This document shows, one piece after another, positions 26,101 through 36,335 of a stretch of 64,000 nucleotides of DNA. How positions within the stretch are numbered: position 1 is the stretch's first letter; every line of letters begins with the position of its first letter. The notes under the pieces were generated by a model. That model was given only the letters and a program-made list of their open reading frames with translations. It was not told where the DNA came from and did no database searches. Origin of the DNA: Silurus meridionalis (taxonomy: Eukaryota > Chordata > Actinopteri > Siluriformes > Siluridae); NCBI RefSeq assembly GCF_014805685.1, contig NC_060896.1:9237389-9301388 (forward strand), read 5' to 3'. A program made the position numbers and the translations under genes.

Positions 26101-29100
26101 CCAGGTCCAAAATGGGTCAAATAGTATGCTTTTAATGGTCTTCCCAACATGAAATGTGTCTCATTTGGTATAAAAAATAAACATAAATTAAACAAACGCA
26201 CTCATATGCCACCATTTGCACGTTTAGTTTTGCTGCAATGAACCTATTGGAAGAAAAAGCTCAAAACGGTCTTCTTGTGTAAAATTTAAAATTCAACATG
26301 TCAGAATTCACAAACAATTTCAATATTAACAGGTAGAACACTGACTATTTTCTGTAAGAAGCTGAACAAGATTTTAAAGAAATCAACCGAAAACAAATAT
26401 AATGATAATTTTTCTCTTTCTATTTGCTTCGCTCTTGCCAATTTTCTGACCAATATTTACTTGTTAAAACCATTAAAAGCCTTAAAAGGTTTGGCCCATT
26501 TATTGTGCGATATAAGATTTTGCCCGTATCGCCCCAAAGCACACAATATGATTTTTATATCAAATCGAAGTTACTATAGCTCTGTTTTTACATGATTTAT
26601 CAACATGACCATGATCGCTTTTGACAGAAGTGGGTCATGTTGTTTAGAATGACGCAACTTAATCAGGCTGGCGTGCTGTGATCGCCAATCCCTGTATTAA
26701 ACAAAACAAGTAGCTAGATTTGACTAAGCAGTGCTGCAGACTGCTGCAGTCTTTGTTTTGTTCACGGTGCTGCTTTTTCCTTACGGCCTCTTTCTATTTG
26801 AGCTTATAATGACAACAATAGCAACGATCAATGCTAGCGCTGTAAGAGATTGGTGGGTCATTTTTTTTTAGATATCTTTGAAGAAGAAAAAAAATCTATA
26901 TAAGATTAAATGTTTTTAAAAATGAAAGGATCGGATTTCCTTTTAATTTCCAGATAATCATTTTCTACTTCTCACCACAATACTCTTGAAAAAAAAATCA
27001 TCATCCATTGTCCAGCCTTGAGATGATCCTTGTACATCATGTTTATGAGCAGATTTGCAGCACATAGCAGAGACTTAACCCTTGGCATTTGCCCATATGT
27101 CCATCTGTAGCCTGAATGAGGCGATCACTACACCGGAAATATGAAACTTGTAAATAATGGTTCATGTTTCTTATCGCAGGTGTTGGCTCCACAGCTCTGG
27201 GAGTTCCACAGCAGAACACAAGTCCCCTAAAGGGAGACGGCATCACCTGAACCTTAATGAGCAGCTTATTACAAACCGCATGAACCTGGGTGACATGATG
27301 TCACCGGCGTGCGTTCAGTTCACCGACAACATTCCCGTAACGGAAAAGCAGGCTTTGTTTTTACGTTTAACTGAATAGCTAATGAGAATTTATGCTTTAA
27401 CGCTGGCTGCTTTTTCTGCGACTACTTCAGCCAAAAAGAAAAAATGCTTACCATAAAAAAGCGTGCATAAATATGAGCGAGGATAATAATGCATTATCCT
27501 CTGGCATTGCTCAGTATCGACATGTCCAAGAGAGTCTCCGTGGACATCGGTGCTGGACTGCATCACTTTTTAATATTTAACTATTAGCTAAACGGAGAGC
27601 TCTGCTTTGATTCACAAATCGCCTTTTCGTTTGCGCTGGTTATTTTAAAAATAGGAATTTTTTATCCTTTTCTTTGTTTTTTGTTGTACTAATACTTTTT
27701 GGTTTGCTGTATGAATCATTATGCTAATGTTAATTCATTTGGCCAATATGTATTGGCACTCCTTAATAAAAAAAACTATAGAAATGGCAGGAACTGTGAA
27801 AAGAAAAAATATTGAAATGCTGGAAATGTAAAAGGAGCAGTTCAGGAATTTATTCAGGCGCTTTTTTTAATAGATATTTTACAGACTTGTTCAAACCTTT
27901 TAAATCAGGTATGCTTTTTGCATTACTCAATCCACTCTAATGACTGGCGAGTTTTCTGTCTCGTTACACTTCAAAAAAAACTCCTAAAAACCTCCGTTTT
28001 TAATAAGCGGCTACGCGGCTGGGGTTATCTAAAGGAAGTTCTGTTCACTTCAATCTCCACTTTTATGTAAAATAAAAGCAGTCCGGTTTTTTTTTGTATG
28101 GCCGAACAACCGCTTTTGAACCTTTCCGCTCGCACACGTCTATCACGGTTTGTTTTTTTTCTTGCGGCTCCACATCTGCTCCTTCTCAGGACAAATAAAA
28201 GAATAACGAGGCTAAGCCATGGAACTCTAGCCAGGCCCAAACTGATGGGATGATTTCAACTCCCTTTCCTCACACTGCGCCACAGGTGAGGATAAGGGGC
28301 TGAAGCTTATTTTGGCTTGGAATTACGCCCGCTAATTAAGAACCTAAATATATCATGCTAGAAAACAATTGATGGGGGGGAGAGAAAAAGAAAACACATG
28401 CTGCCAAACAAGCACATGGAATTTGGAAATAGGAAAAACATGCTGCACGCATGAGTGACAGTGGCGGAAGACACTAAAGCGGAGTTTTATCTTACGGATA
28501 CAAGCCTGCTGTTGTGGGAAGTGTACGAGTCCTGTAATCCTCTACAGGTGGTCATGATGTTCTTCTAAAACTTCTTGAGGCAAACAGATTTGTAGCGTCA
28601 TCCCATCCATAAATAAGCAGGCAGAGTCGAGAAATACGGTGCCTTCAGGATCACATCACACCACAGAAGAGCTACATGCTGAAGCGTATGACAAGTCAAT
28701 GCACTGGTACATCAGAACACAGTAAATACACAAAACAACAGGATCAATCACGAGGCATAAAGATGCAGAAAACACGATCAGCTAACGGACTGAGAAAATC
28801 CCATGACACTGGAAGCTATTAACCAGCAACATATGAGCGTGTAACAGTATACAGCAGGGTTTCTCCCTAAAGCAGCTCCAAAAGATGCTTATAACTGGAA
28901 CATATATTTCGTCTACTCTCAAAATTATTTCACGAGCTACATAAAAAGTGTTTAAATATCTATACAATGACTCCAAACAAAAGGTATTACAAAAATAAAG
29001 CCTCCTCTACAAAATCTCTTTTGTAAACCCACACAATGGGTTTTTTTTTCCTCAAAAGGCATTTTTAAAGATTTTCTGGAAAATCAAATCAAATAAGTTT

Positions 29101-31358
29101 AAAATCTTTTGGAAGACATTTTGTGTTCATTTGCCTACAGTATATGTGTAGACTTGCAGGCTCTACAGTATATAATGAATATAATGTAATTTAACATAAA
29201 AATGTGAGTTGTGAACAAAAAAAAAATGGACCCATAGAGATCCTTCACATACCACTGGAAATCCCCAGGACGCAATTTGGGAAAAACATTCGTTTGACAC
29301 GAAAGTCAAACAAAATCAGGAATTTAACCCATTTTGCTCCAGACAGAAAGAAATCTTCGGATGAGAAAACTCGAACAAATCGTGCATGTTGTGGTCACTT
29401 TGAAGCTCAGCATCTTTAATACCTGTGTCATAGCTACACTCAAGATGCTGTTGATGATGCTCACATCACCCTGATATGAAAAACATATCCTGCCATCACT
29501 AAACTGCATGCGCGCCATGCTCTCCCCCACACCTTCTTTCACATCATCACTTCCTTTGTGTCCTCCTTTTTTATTCTCTCTCTCCAAGCAGAAAGGCCAC
29601 AGCACACAATCTGGCCTGTTCTCCTGCTGTATTTCCTCCCATATGGATTATTTCTAGCATGACCACTGCAGTGAATGAGATTATAGGTAGCAGCTAAAGC
29701 AGCGGGACTACTATCACCTCTGAGCCGAGACGCTTACTGTAACGCCGAGCAAATATACTGTTACGCAGAAACACGCAAACAGGCGAGCCGAGGACCGAAA
29801 TCAATTACGTTTATCCGTGGCGTCACACTTTGTAGGTCAAAAGAGAAGAAATGGGGGAAGAGAAATGATGAAGCACAGACCTACTTGTGCTGTTTTTCTT
29901 ATAAATCTAAATTCCACCACAATTCGCAGTTCAGATAGCATCGGCTGAATGAACACGAATCGAGATTTGAACATTGAGTCAAATCTATTTATCCATAACT
30001 TTAATTGCTGGTTTAATTGCTGGTTCATTAGGAGCTCTTATCACATGAACACCTTATTGCTCCAGTAGTCTCCACACTGATCATTAATCTAGACATGGTG
30101 CCTTTCTCAGCGTAGCTGTTTGCGATCGGACCACTTTTATTTGTCATCTAAGTGATTAGATTTACTCCTACATGTGTATTGAGCGTACTATTTAAAATGG
30201 AACAGTTTGAGATGTCGCTTGCATGTTAAATTAAAACTCATGTATCCAACAACGGCTAATAAATCGTTTCTTTTCCTTATATATCGAAACAGTGATTTAA
30301 TAATTAAATAGAAAGCGTAATATACGTTTCGGTTCAAGTCATGACAGCGATCTTATAGTTATTATCCTGCTGATCTTTCAGATCAACCTGGAGACATGAA
30401 AAAGTCATAAATACTGTTTCATTGGACCGTTAACAAGAATTTCGTCGATAAAAATCCTCGCTATGGTTCATAAACAAGAGCTGAATTATCACTGTGCATT
30501 TAAATAAGGAGACTGAATATTTCAATGGAAAGAATATGATCAGGTGTGAATGTGAGAAAAGGCGCTGCAAAACAATGCTTTGGTCTCCATGGTGTGATGA
30601 TTAAGACGGAAATCATGTACTAGAACGCTTATTTGATTAAATCATTTAAAATGTTTATTTAGCATCATTTATTTAATTCCGGCTTCACGAAGCAGTAGGT
30701 TATCGTATAGTTTTTCCGCTTTAAGAACTTTGCGTGAAGCTCCTTCACATCCTTCTTGGTTTGCAAGCCAGGAGATCTGGGAATAAACTACGTATAGGTC
30801 AAGATCTGTCGTTCATTGTCCGTTCATGAGGAGATTATATGGAAATTGCAGAAGTCTCAATGCAGCCCACAAATCTCCACTAACAATCAACATGTAAACA
30901 GGTACTATAGATTACAACCATGTGCATTTGTTTTTCGATCAGGAGAAGAAGGAAGAAAAAAGACCACAATGAAGAAATGTGTCCAGGACTTGGCTGGTGT
31001 TGTGCATTTCAAGTGATCCGTACAAATCCAGTCTAATCCAATCTCAATCCAATCCAAGAGCTCAAATTACCAGCCACAGCTTTCAACATGAACACACTCC
31101 GACTGGATGGGAGTTGTGGAGTAATGCACACGAGATAGATTGGGCAAATCAAAGCGAGATAATCGAGTTCACGATGCCGGTCTGGGTTTTATTCATCGAT
31201 CACGTGCGTTTATAGAAACGCAGAGCGTAATTCGAATTGTGACGTAATAATATGGTTACGCAGAACCGGAAGTCTAATGATGAGTGACATGTGTGTCAAT
31301 CACTGAATGGAGCACTAGGATGAGTCGGGGTTCACGGGTTCAGCTTTTCATTCACACG
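26101..31358. other. Intronic DNA; no exon or known repeat recognised
   Basis: 5.2 kb with few simple repeats. 27000-27380 is of mixed composition, with frames open on both strands of under 75 codons. The segment nearest exon 1 (30300-31350) becomes richer in CpG. Confidence 0.45.
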
Positions 31359-31373
31359 TGTGTGTGTGCGTGT

Positions 31374-31383
31374 GTGTGTACCT
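31374..31383 (-). promoter_or_regulatory. tmtc2 intron 1 splice donor inside a CA repeat
   Basis: On the minus strand the junction reads CAG/GTACAC, followed at once by a (CA)n tract (plus-strand TG run 31359-31379). Positions +4 to +6 (CAC) depart from the usual AGT, so the site looks weak. Reading past it gives 17 more codons (mostly Thr-His repeats) and then a stop. Confidence 0.7.
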
Positions 31384-31464
31384 GTCATCGTAGCAGAAAT
31401 CAGCACCCAGTGTGTTGAAGTACAGGACCAGAGCCACGGCGCTACACACCAGATCTGCAATCAT
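31382..31464 (-). CDS. tmtc2: tmtc2 exon 1, coding part (gene start; rest outside window)
   Basis: TMTC2 is a multi-pass ER membrane protein of the TMTC1-4 family (GT-C fold, O-mannosylation of cadherins, C-terminal TPR repeats). Read on the minus strand, the exon starts MIADLVCSAVAL, continues through a hydrophobic segment (about residues 5-20) and ends ADFCYDD (residues 21-27), followed by AG and a GT donor. This matches the N-terminus remembered for vertebrate TMTC2 in sequence, in spacing to FCYDD and in the phase of the exon end (codon 28 begins AG, fitting Ser). D26-D27 would be the luminal di-acidic motif needed in GT-C enzymes. The start is supported by an in-frame TAA at 31540-31542, with no other in-frame ATG between. 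Teleosts have tmtc2a and tmtc2b; 27 residues cannot separate them. The next exon would lie below position 1. Confidence 0.93.
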
Positions 31465-31660
31465 CTCTCCCCCAAAAGCAAAAGCAAACAAAAAAGAACT
31501 GCAAGGAAAGCAAAAAAGCGAGAGACAACACCGACAGGGTTAATGGATCCTTCCTTTCATTTTATTCTTGGCGCTTTCCGTCTTCTTCGAGTGGAGGAAA
31601 AGGGAGAAAAATCAAGCCGATAATCCGCGTCCCCATGGCTGAAGCGCGTAATCCCGGCGT

Positions 31661-31683
31661 GCTGCTGCTGCTGCTGCTGCTGC
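31661..31683. repeat. (GCT)n trinucleotide repeat in tmtc2 leader
   Basis: About seven uninterrupted GCT/CTG units on the plus strand, so CAG/AGC units in the predicted tmtc2 transcript, 200 bases before its start codon. Confidence 0.9.
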
Positions 31684-31875
31684 GGCTCTTAGCCCATGAT
31701 GAGGATGAACAGCGCGGCTCGGATCCACACTGGGAAACGCGGATGTGCGCGGGTGTGTTTACACGGAGACAAGCTGCTCTCGCGTCTCTCCCTCCAGCCC
31801 CGAGTGTTTGTGTAGGGCTGCATGGTGGACGCTGAATAAACGGCGCGATGAGCCGCGTGTGGTCGGCGTAAGCAG

Positions 31876-31886
31876 TGCGCATGCGC
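31876..31886. promoter_or_regulatory. NRF1-type binding site (TGCGCATGCGC)
   Basis: The 11-base core TGCGCATGCGC fits the NRF1 consensus (YGCGCAYGCGCR), a motif typical of CpG-island promoters of broadly expressed genes. It lies about 410 bp upstream of the tmtc2 ATG, where a core promoter would be expected. Confidence 0.65.
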
Positions 31887-31903
31887 CGGGCACCTCCTCC
31901 TTC

Positions 31904-31931
31904 CATCCCTCCATCCCTTCCATCCCTCCCC
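31904..31931. repeat. (CCATCCCT)-like short tandem repeat
   Basis: Imperfect repeats of CCATCCCTC/CCATCCCTT form a pyrimidine-rich bridge between the GC-rich promoter and the CT tract. Confidence 0.7.
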
Positions 31932-31946
31932 TTTTACGCGCCCGCG

Positions 31947-31948
<2 letters not shown>

Positions 31949-31993
<45 letters not shown>

Positions 31994-31994
31994 T

Positions 31995-32063
<69 letters not shown>

Positions 32064-32078
32064 CTATCTCTCTCTCTT
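31949..32078. repeat. Interrupted (CT)n tract, about 130 bp
   Basis: Almost pure pyrimidine on the plus strand, with breaks such as TGTC, TTTCTATC and TTTTTCTATC. It sits at the 5' edge of the tmtc2 promoter, so on the gene's sense strand it is a GA tract. Such tracts can form triplex DNA and bind GAGA-type factors; function here is inference. Confidence 0.95.
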
Positions 32079-32272
32079 ATTGGCATAAATATGGACAGAC
32101 ACAACAACAGAAATAACAGTCAGTCAGAAATAGTAAAGTATAATAATAATAATATGCTATAATATAACTATAATAACAATATAATAACAACTATATAGTT
32201 ATAAAAGGAATAGTTAGAATAAACAAGTAGTTTTAATAATAAAAAAAGAATGGAAATGTATATACATATTAT

Positions 32273-32274
<2 letters not shown>

Positions 32275-32324
<50 letters not shown>
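32275..32324. repeat. (GT)n microsatellite, about 25 units
   Basis: Uninterrupted GT dinucleotides about 0.8 kb upstream of the tmtc2 start. Confidence 0.95.
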
Positions 32325-32325
<1 letters not shown>

Positions 32326-32389
32326 GCATACACTGTGACATGGTCTCACCTGGAGGCAGGTGTGTATGTAGTGGGCTGCGAGTGTGTGC

Positions 32390-32629
32390 AGTTCTCTCTG
32401 TGCTTCCCAGTAGGTGGGGCAGTTTGTCTGGGGCTGAGAAGGAGTTAAAATTGAGGATGATATGGTTCATTAAATTTTTGAAGAATTCGATTCGAATGTG
32501 GTTGTATTTGTTGCATTCAGTCAGGAAGTGCAGCTCAGTCTCTAATGTGTTCAGTGTACACTGCTGGCACAGTCTCTGTTCTCAGGGCTGTCAGGACTGT
32601 TTGTGTCGCTCTGTCTATATGGCCAGACT
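32390..32629 (-). pseudogene. LINE-like retroelement ORF fragment, C-terminal part
   Basis: On the minus strand the frame includes CQQCTLNTLETELHFLTEC, a C-X2-C-X9-H-X4-C zinc knuckle, followed by KYNHIRIEFF and DKLPHLLGSTE. This resembles the C-terminal end of reverse transcriptases of fish non-LTR retrotransposons. An in-frame TAG sits upstream in the segment reading SLAI-stop-TERHKQ. The remaining N-terminal side continues at 34181-34330 beyond the inserted hAT element. The exact LINE clade was not determined. Confidence 0.55.
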
Positions 32630-32637
32630 GTGCCCAC

Positions 32638-34172
32638 CAGAGGTGGGAAGTAACTTTCTAAAACTTTATTTCAGCTTCTCCCATTAGGGGTCGCCACAGC
32701 GGATCATCCGCATGTTTGATTTGGCACGTTTTTACGCTGGATGCCCTTCCTAACGCAACCCTCCCCATTTATCCGGGCTTGAGACCGGCACTAAGAGTGG
32801 CTGGGGTTGGTTTCCTGATCGGGGATCGAACCCGGGCCACAGTGGTGAGAGCGCCACATCCTAACCACTAGAGGTGGGAAGTAATGAAGTACAAAAACTT
32901 CGTTACTGTACTTAAGTACATTTTTCTGGTATCAGTACTTTACTTCACAATTTATTTTTCTGACAAATTTTTACTATTACTCTTTATATTTTTACACAAA
33001 TATCTGCACTTTCTACTTCTTAAATTTTCTAACCAACTAACTTTAGTATTATTTTATTTGGTGAAATGTCAATATTGTTTCTTCTCATTGCGTGCCGTTT
33101 TCAGCCCAACAACCGATTTCCTGCCATTGCGCAGCTTTTTGAACCGACCACTACTTTATCGTTTTCTGGTTCCTACACACCACAGATGTAGACTAGTTTA
33201 TAAAGCAAACAATGAGCAAGTCAGAAGGCAACAAGAAATATGGGGTTAATGTGGATGAGACAGAGGGAGTCAGCAATGTAAACATGACTGAGAACAGAGA
33301 CATTCCTGATCACCTGATCATCATCATCTTTTCTCTGCTTATCTTCTATATGGTGGATGTTCAGCCGTAAAATACAGTAATCATTTGTTTTTCTGATGCA
33401 CCACGTCTCAAATCAGCACCCAAATCTGCCATGATACACACATCCGACAATTTACCCTCTGAGGTAAATTGAGCTGCGTGTTTGGTGGGATTTTTTCCTC
33501 ATAACACCAAAACGAACTTAAATTACTCTTGTCTTTTTTATCGTACAGATAAAACCAATACATCATTTGAAACTGTAAAGGATATACTTTTATTTGTACA
33601 CACTTATAATAACAACAAAATGCTGTGCTTTTGTAAAATAAAGAAAACAGACAGGGTGCGCTTTTTGCGGTTTCTGTCACCTCTCTTCACAGACACACCA
33701 ATAAAACAACTTTTTTTGTGGTCATACTCTATGTTGAGTCTGGTGTCATGGTTAATAAACATACAATTGCATACAGAATCAATATTTGTCCATTCCAATG
33801 TTGATTAGAGTATTAAAAAATTGGAAAGTATTAATTAAAGGTACATTCAGAACAGATAAAAATGTGCAATAAAGTTGTGATTAGTCGTGAGTTAACTCAT
33901 GACAATCATGCGGTATATTTCAATTTTATTTTTATTTAAAAATATTTTAATCGATCGACAGCCATAATATTATAATGACGTGAGGTCAAATTACCAGCTT
34001 GACACAAAAACAGGTAGTAATAATGGCTACTTTTTACTTAAGTACTTGTTAGAGCCCAAACTTCTTTACTTTAACTTGGGTTAAAAAGTATAGTCAGTAC
34101 TTTAACTTTTACCTCAGTATTTAAAAAAAATTAGTATCTGTACTTCTACTGAAGTGAAGGATGTGACCTCTG
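32638..34172. mobile_element. Non-autonomous hAT-type transposon with 8-bp target duplication
   Basis: The left end begins CAGAGGTGGGAAG and the right end finishes in the inverted form GACCTCTG; both subterminal regions carry inverted TTACTT/AAGTAC-type motifs. The element is flanked by perfect 8-bp copies of GTGCCCAC (32630-32637 and 34173-34180), the duplication length of the hAT superfamily. About 1.3 kb belongs to the element itself and 0.23 kb is a later SINE insertion plus its duplication. No transposase is readable inside, so it would have needed enzyme from elsewhere. Ends of this kind are widespread in teleosts. Confidence 0.8.
32654..32869 (-). mobile_element. tRNA-derived SINE (copy 2), 15-bp target duplication
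   Basis: Reverse-strand copy of the SINE at 25592-25815: same B box (plus-strand GGGATCGAACC at 32822-32832) and same body ending at a GGCGACCCCTAA-type 3' region with an A-rich tail. It is flanked by perfect copies of AGAGGTGGGAAGTAA (32639-32653, 32870-32884), which are the terminal bases of the host hAT element. Confidence 0.88.
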
Positions 34173-34180
34173 GTGCCCAC

Positions 34181-34330
34181 TGAGTCTAGACTTGGTCAAG
34201 ATGTCTCAGATTTGGATCAATCACCATGCTCAGGTACTCTGCCATAATGTACTGTCTAGTTAGGGCCAGATAACACTCCATTAGCTCCCAGTAGCTCAGA
34301 TACTTCACTTTTAGGGTTTGTATTATTTGG
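34181..34330 (-). pseudogene. LINE-like ORF fragment, part upstream of the hAT insertion
   Basis: On the minus strand the frame reads CYLALTRQY, then AEYLSMVIDPNLRHLDQV, then a stop; a shifted frame gives RLSG, which meets HSLAI across the hAT insertion point. With 32390-32629 this forms one decayed LINE reading region. The GTGCCCAC duplication falls in its Ser-Gly-His codons. Confidence 0.5.
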
Positions 34331-34518
34331 TTTATTCTAATTGAATTTGTTGGTGGGTTCTAATTGGGTTCTAATTGGGTTTCTCTCTCTATCCCTCTCT
34401 CTCCCAGCCTGAATTAAAAAAGACAAAAGACACAGATTTTTTCGAGCCACGAGTTACTCGTGTGACACCAGAGTGTAAGCATACTGTACAGCATGTACTT
34501 ACTATCACCTAACTTTAT

Positions 34519-34600
34519 CGCTTTATCCTGGACATAGTAGATAGAGAGTCTCTCCCATCAACATTTGTCCTGGATGAAACACCAATCTACCGTGTACACA
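34519..34600. repeat. Short teleost interspersed repeat fragment (TTTATCCTGG type)
   Basis: Resembles, with many differences, the TTTATCCTGG...CACCAATC type short repeat also seen at 6695-6770. Recognition by eye only. Confidence 0.35.
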
Positions 34601-34835
34601 CCATGTTTATATTGGGTGCTACTGAGTTGATGCCAACTCATCTTAGAGTCTTCATAGCAGGGTATAGAAGTAAATGTTTTTGTTAATGATGCTTTTTGTC
34701 TCTTAGATGTGATCGTCCATCATCATCTCTGACCCATACTGCTGCCCAGTGCATGCATCCCTTATGGGCCTGAACCTAGAACCTTTAGATTAGGAGTGCC
34801 ATGCTCTATCAACTGAGCTAGCCAGACAGCCAATC
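34585..34835 (-). mobile_element. tRNA-like SINE, minus strand
   Basis: On the minus strand, TGGCTAGCTCAGTTGATAGA (an A box), an anticodon-arm-like CACTCCTAATCTAAA and GGTTCTAGGTTCAGGCCC (a weak B box) follow the tRNA plan, with a non-tRNA body running to about 34585. The stems do not close as a working tRNA and no CCA-side pairing is evident, so it is called a SINE. Confidence 0.55.
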
Positions 34836-35700
34836 ATCCTACTGATCCAGTTTTAAACTGTAACAGTAAAAAAGCCCAATGAGCCCACACATACAGAGCT
34901 CTGCACAGACAGTAATTAAAGCTCAGGATGAAACTGAGAACCCTATCTGTGAAGTGGTCTGAAACTTAAACCAGAGATAGGTGCATACTTATTTAAAAGG
35001 TATTCATGGACACCTCAAGTGTTTTAACATTTTAAATTGACATAAAATGTTTATGATAAAATTTTAAAGGTATTAAAGATGTTCCACTTGAGCTGCAAGA
35101 ATAGGAACACTTTACTAATATTTGCTTTTGGGAATATAAAGCTGTAATTGCTAAACCTGGTACATATATTTACATTTAAAAATATTTGTGGTTACACCAC
35201 ACATTCCAAAGGATTAAAAAAAATCCCAAGTGTCTGATTAAATTGCTTATTGTCATTTTTGCAGGCTGTGCAAACAGTACTAATGTATCTGGTCTGCGAT
35301 TCCATGTTGATCTAACGTTAAACCGTGGATGTAGTTACATTTAAGCTTGCATCTTATTGATCTTAAATGCACAGCTGGGTGCTTTCTTCAAAAACTCAAA
35401 ATCTCCAAAGACAGATTTGAAATCCAACTTTAGTCCAGTGAAAATCTTTTTGTTTGTGTATAAAATGACACTGTTATTAACATGGCATGACCTTGCAGGC
35501 ATGAAAACGTATTCCCATAGGCTTTTGGTTTTAAATACAATTTGGATAATTCATTCTGCAAACAAGTACTGGCATGTTAATCTTTTAGCAGGTGCATGAA
35601 CTGCACATTTGATTTGCAAATAAGTGATATGCAATGAAGTTACGTGTCAGCTACAGTCATATAAGAAATTCTTATAATAGTTATTGATAATGTGACTTAG
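34836..35700. other. Intergenic DNA, nothing recognised
   Basis: AT-rich without a recognised element. Confidence 0.5.
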
Positions 35701-36238
35701 ACTATATTGCCAAAGGTTTGAGGACACCTGGTCATATGTATGGTATGTGCTTTTTGAGCATCGCATTCCACATTTAGTCCCAATTTGCCCTTATAATTTC
35801 CTCCACGCTTCTGGAAAGATGTTCCACTAGATATGGAGTGTGCTTGTTGACATTTGTGTTCCTCAGCCACAAGGGTGTTAGTAGTCACTAAAGGCAGGTA
35901 CCGATGTAGGGTGAGGAGACCTGGGGTGTGGTTAGTGTTCTGATTCATCCCAAAGGTGTTCAGTAGGGTTTGAGATCAGAGCTCTATAGCAGACCACTCA
36001 AGATCTTCCTCTCCAAACCAGGTAAACCACATCTTTATGGAGCTTGCTTTGTGTGCAGGAGCATTGCCATGCTGGAACAGTTTTGGGTTTTAAATTTCAA
36101 GTGAATGCAAACTTTTATCATATCGCATCCAAAGACGTCCTTTACATTTGTGTGCCTCCAGCTTTGTGGTAACAGTTCGGAGAAGAACCACATATGGCAG
36201 GAAAGGTCAGGTGTCCCGATACTTTTGCCCATATAGTG
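35701..36238 (+). mobile_element. MITE family 1, full-length copy (about 540 bp)
   Basis: The left end ACTATATTGCCAAAGGTTTG and the right end (reversed) ACTATATGGGCAAAAGTATC pair over 30 bases as terminal inverted repeats, both continuing GGACACCTG. TA dinucleotides at the edges fit Tc1/mariner insertion. No transposase frame inside. Best-preserved copy of four in this window. Confidence 0.75.
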
Positions 36239-36335
36239 TATATAATTAAGATTTATATACACTGGGTTTATACAGTAGTCTTTACGGTAAATGAATCCTT
36301 GATTTATGTAATTAAAACTATTATATTATTTTCAA

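Larger units (their letters stand above)
1..31381 (-). other. tmtc2: tmtc2 intron 1 (5' part, acceptor not in window)
   Basis: Transcribed from high to low coordinates, the intron begins with GTACAC at 31381. No reverse-strand reading frame below it continues the TMTC2 protein (expected next: a long exon with an NDFWG-type luminal loop), so the intron is inferred to be at least 31.4 kb. It is AT-rich and contains the repeats listed separately. A long first intron fits what is known of vertebrate TMTC2. Confidence 0.75.
31562..31906 (-). other. Upstream ORF in the tmtc2 leader (114 codons, poly-Ser)
   Basis: This minus-strand frame opens MEGGGARRMRT, has a six-serine run made by AGC repeats near residues 70-75 and stops at 31562, 97 bases before the tmtc2 ATG. 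No domain is recognised. Its length probably reflects the local GC-richness. If transcription starts above 31906 it would be a genuine upstream ORF able to reduce translation from the main ATG. Confidence 0.3.
31465..31945 (-). promoter_or_regulatory. tmtc2 5' leader and CpG-rich promoter region
   Basis: The stretch from about 31590 to 31945 is clearly richer in G+C and CpG than the surrounding AT-rich DNA, and it lies directly upstream of the tmtc2 start on the minus strand. It contains a CTG run, a near-perfect NRF1 palindrome, a 114-codon upstream ORF and a TAAAAG motif (minus strand, about 31933-31938) that could be a weak TATA-like element. The transcription start is not visible; 31860-31910 is a guess from these motifs. 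Confidence 0.6.

Noticed and set aside
31745..32116. Plus-strand frames of Leu-Ser repeats
   Set aside because: Translation of the CT microsatellite.
34760..34830. Possible tRNA gene on the minus strand
   Set aside because: A and B box likeness only; acceptor and anticodon stems do not pair properly, and a SINE body follows.
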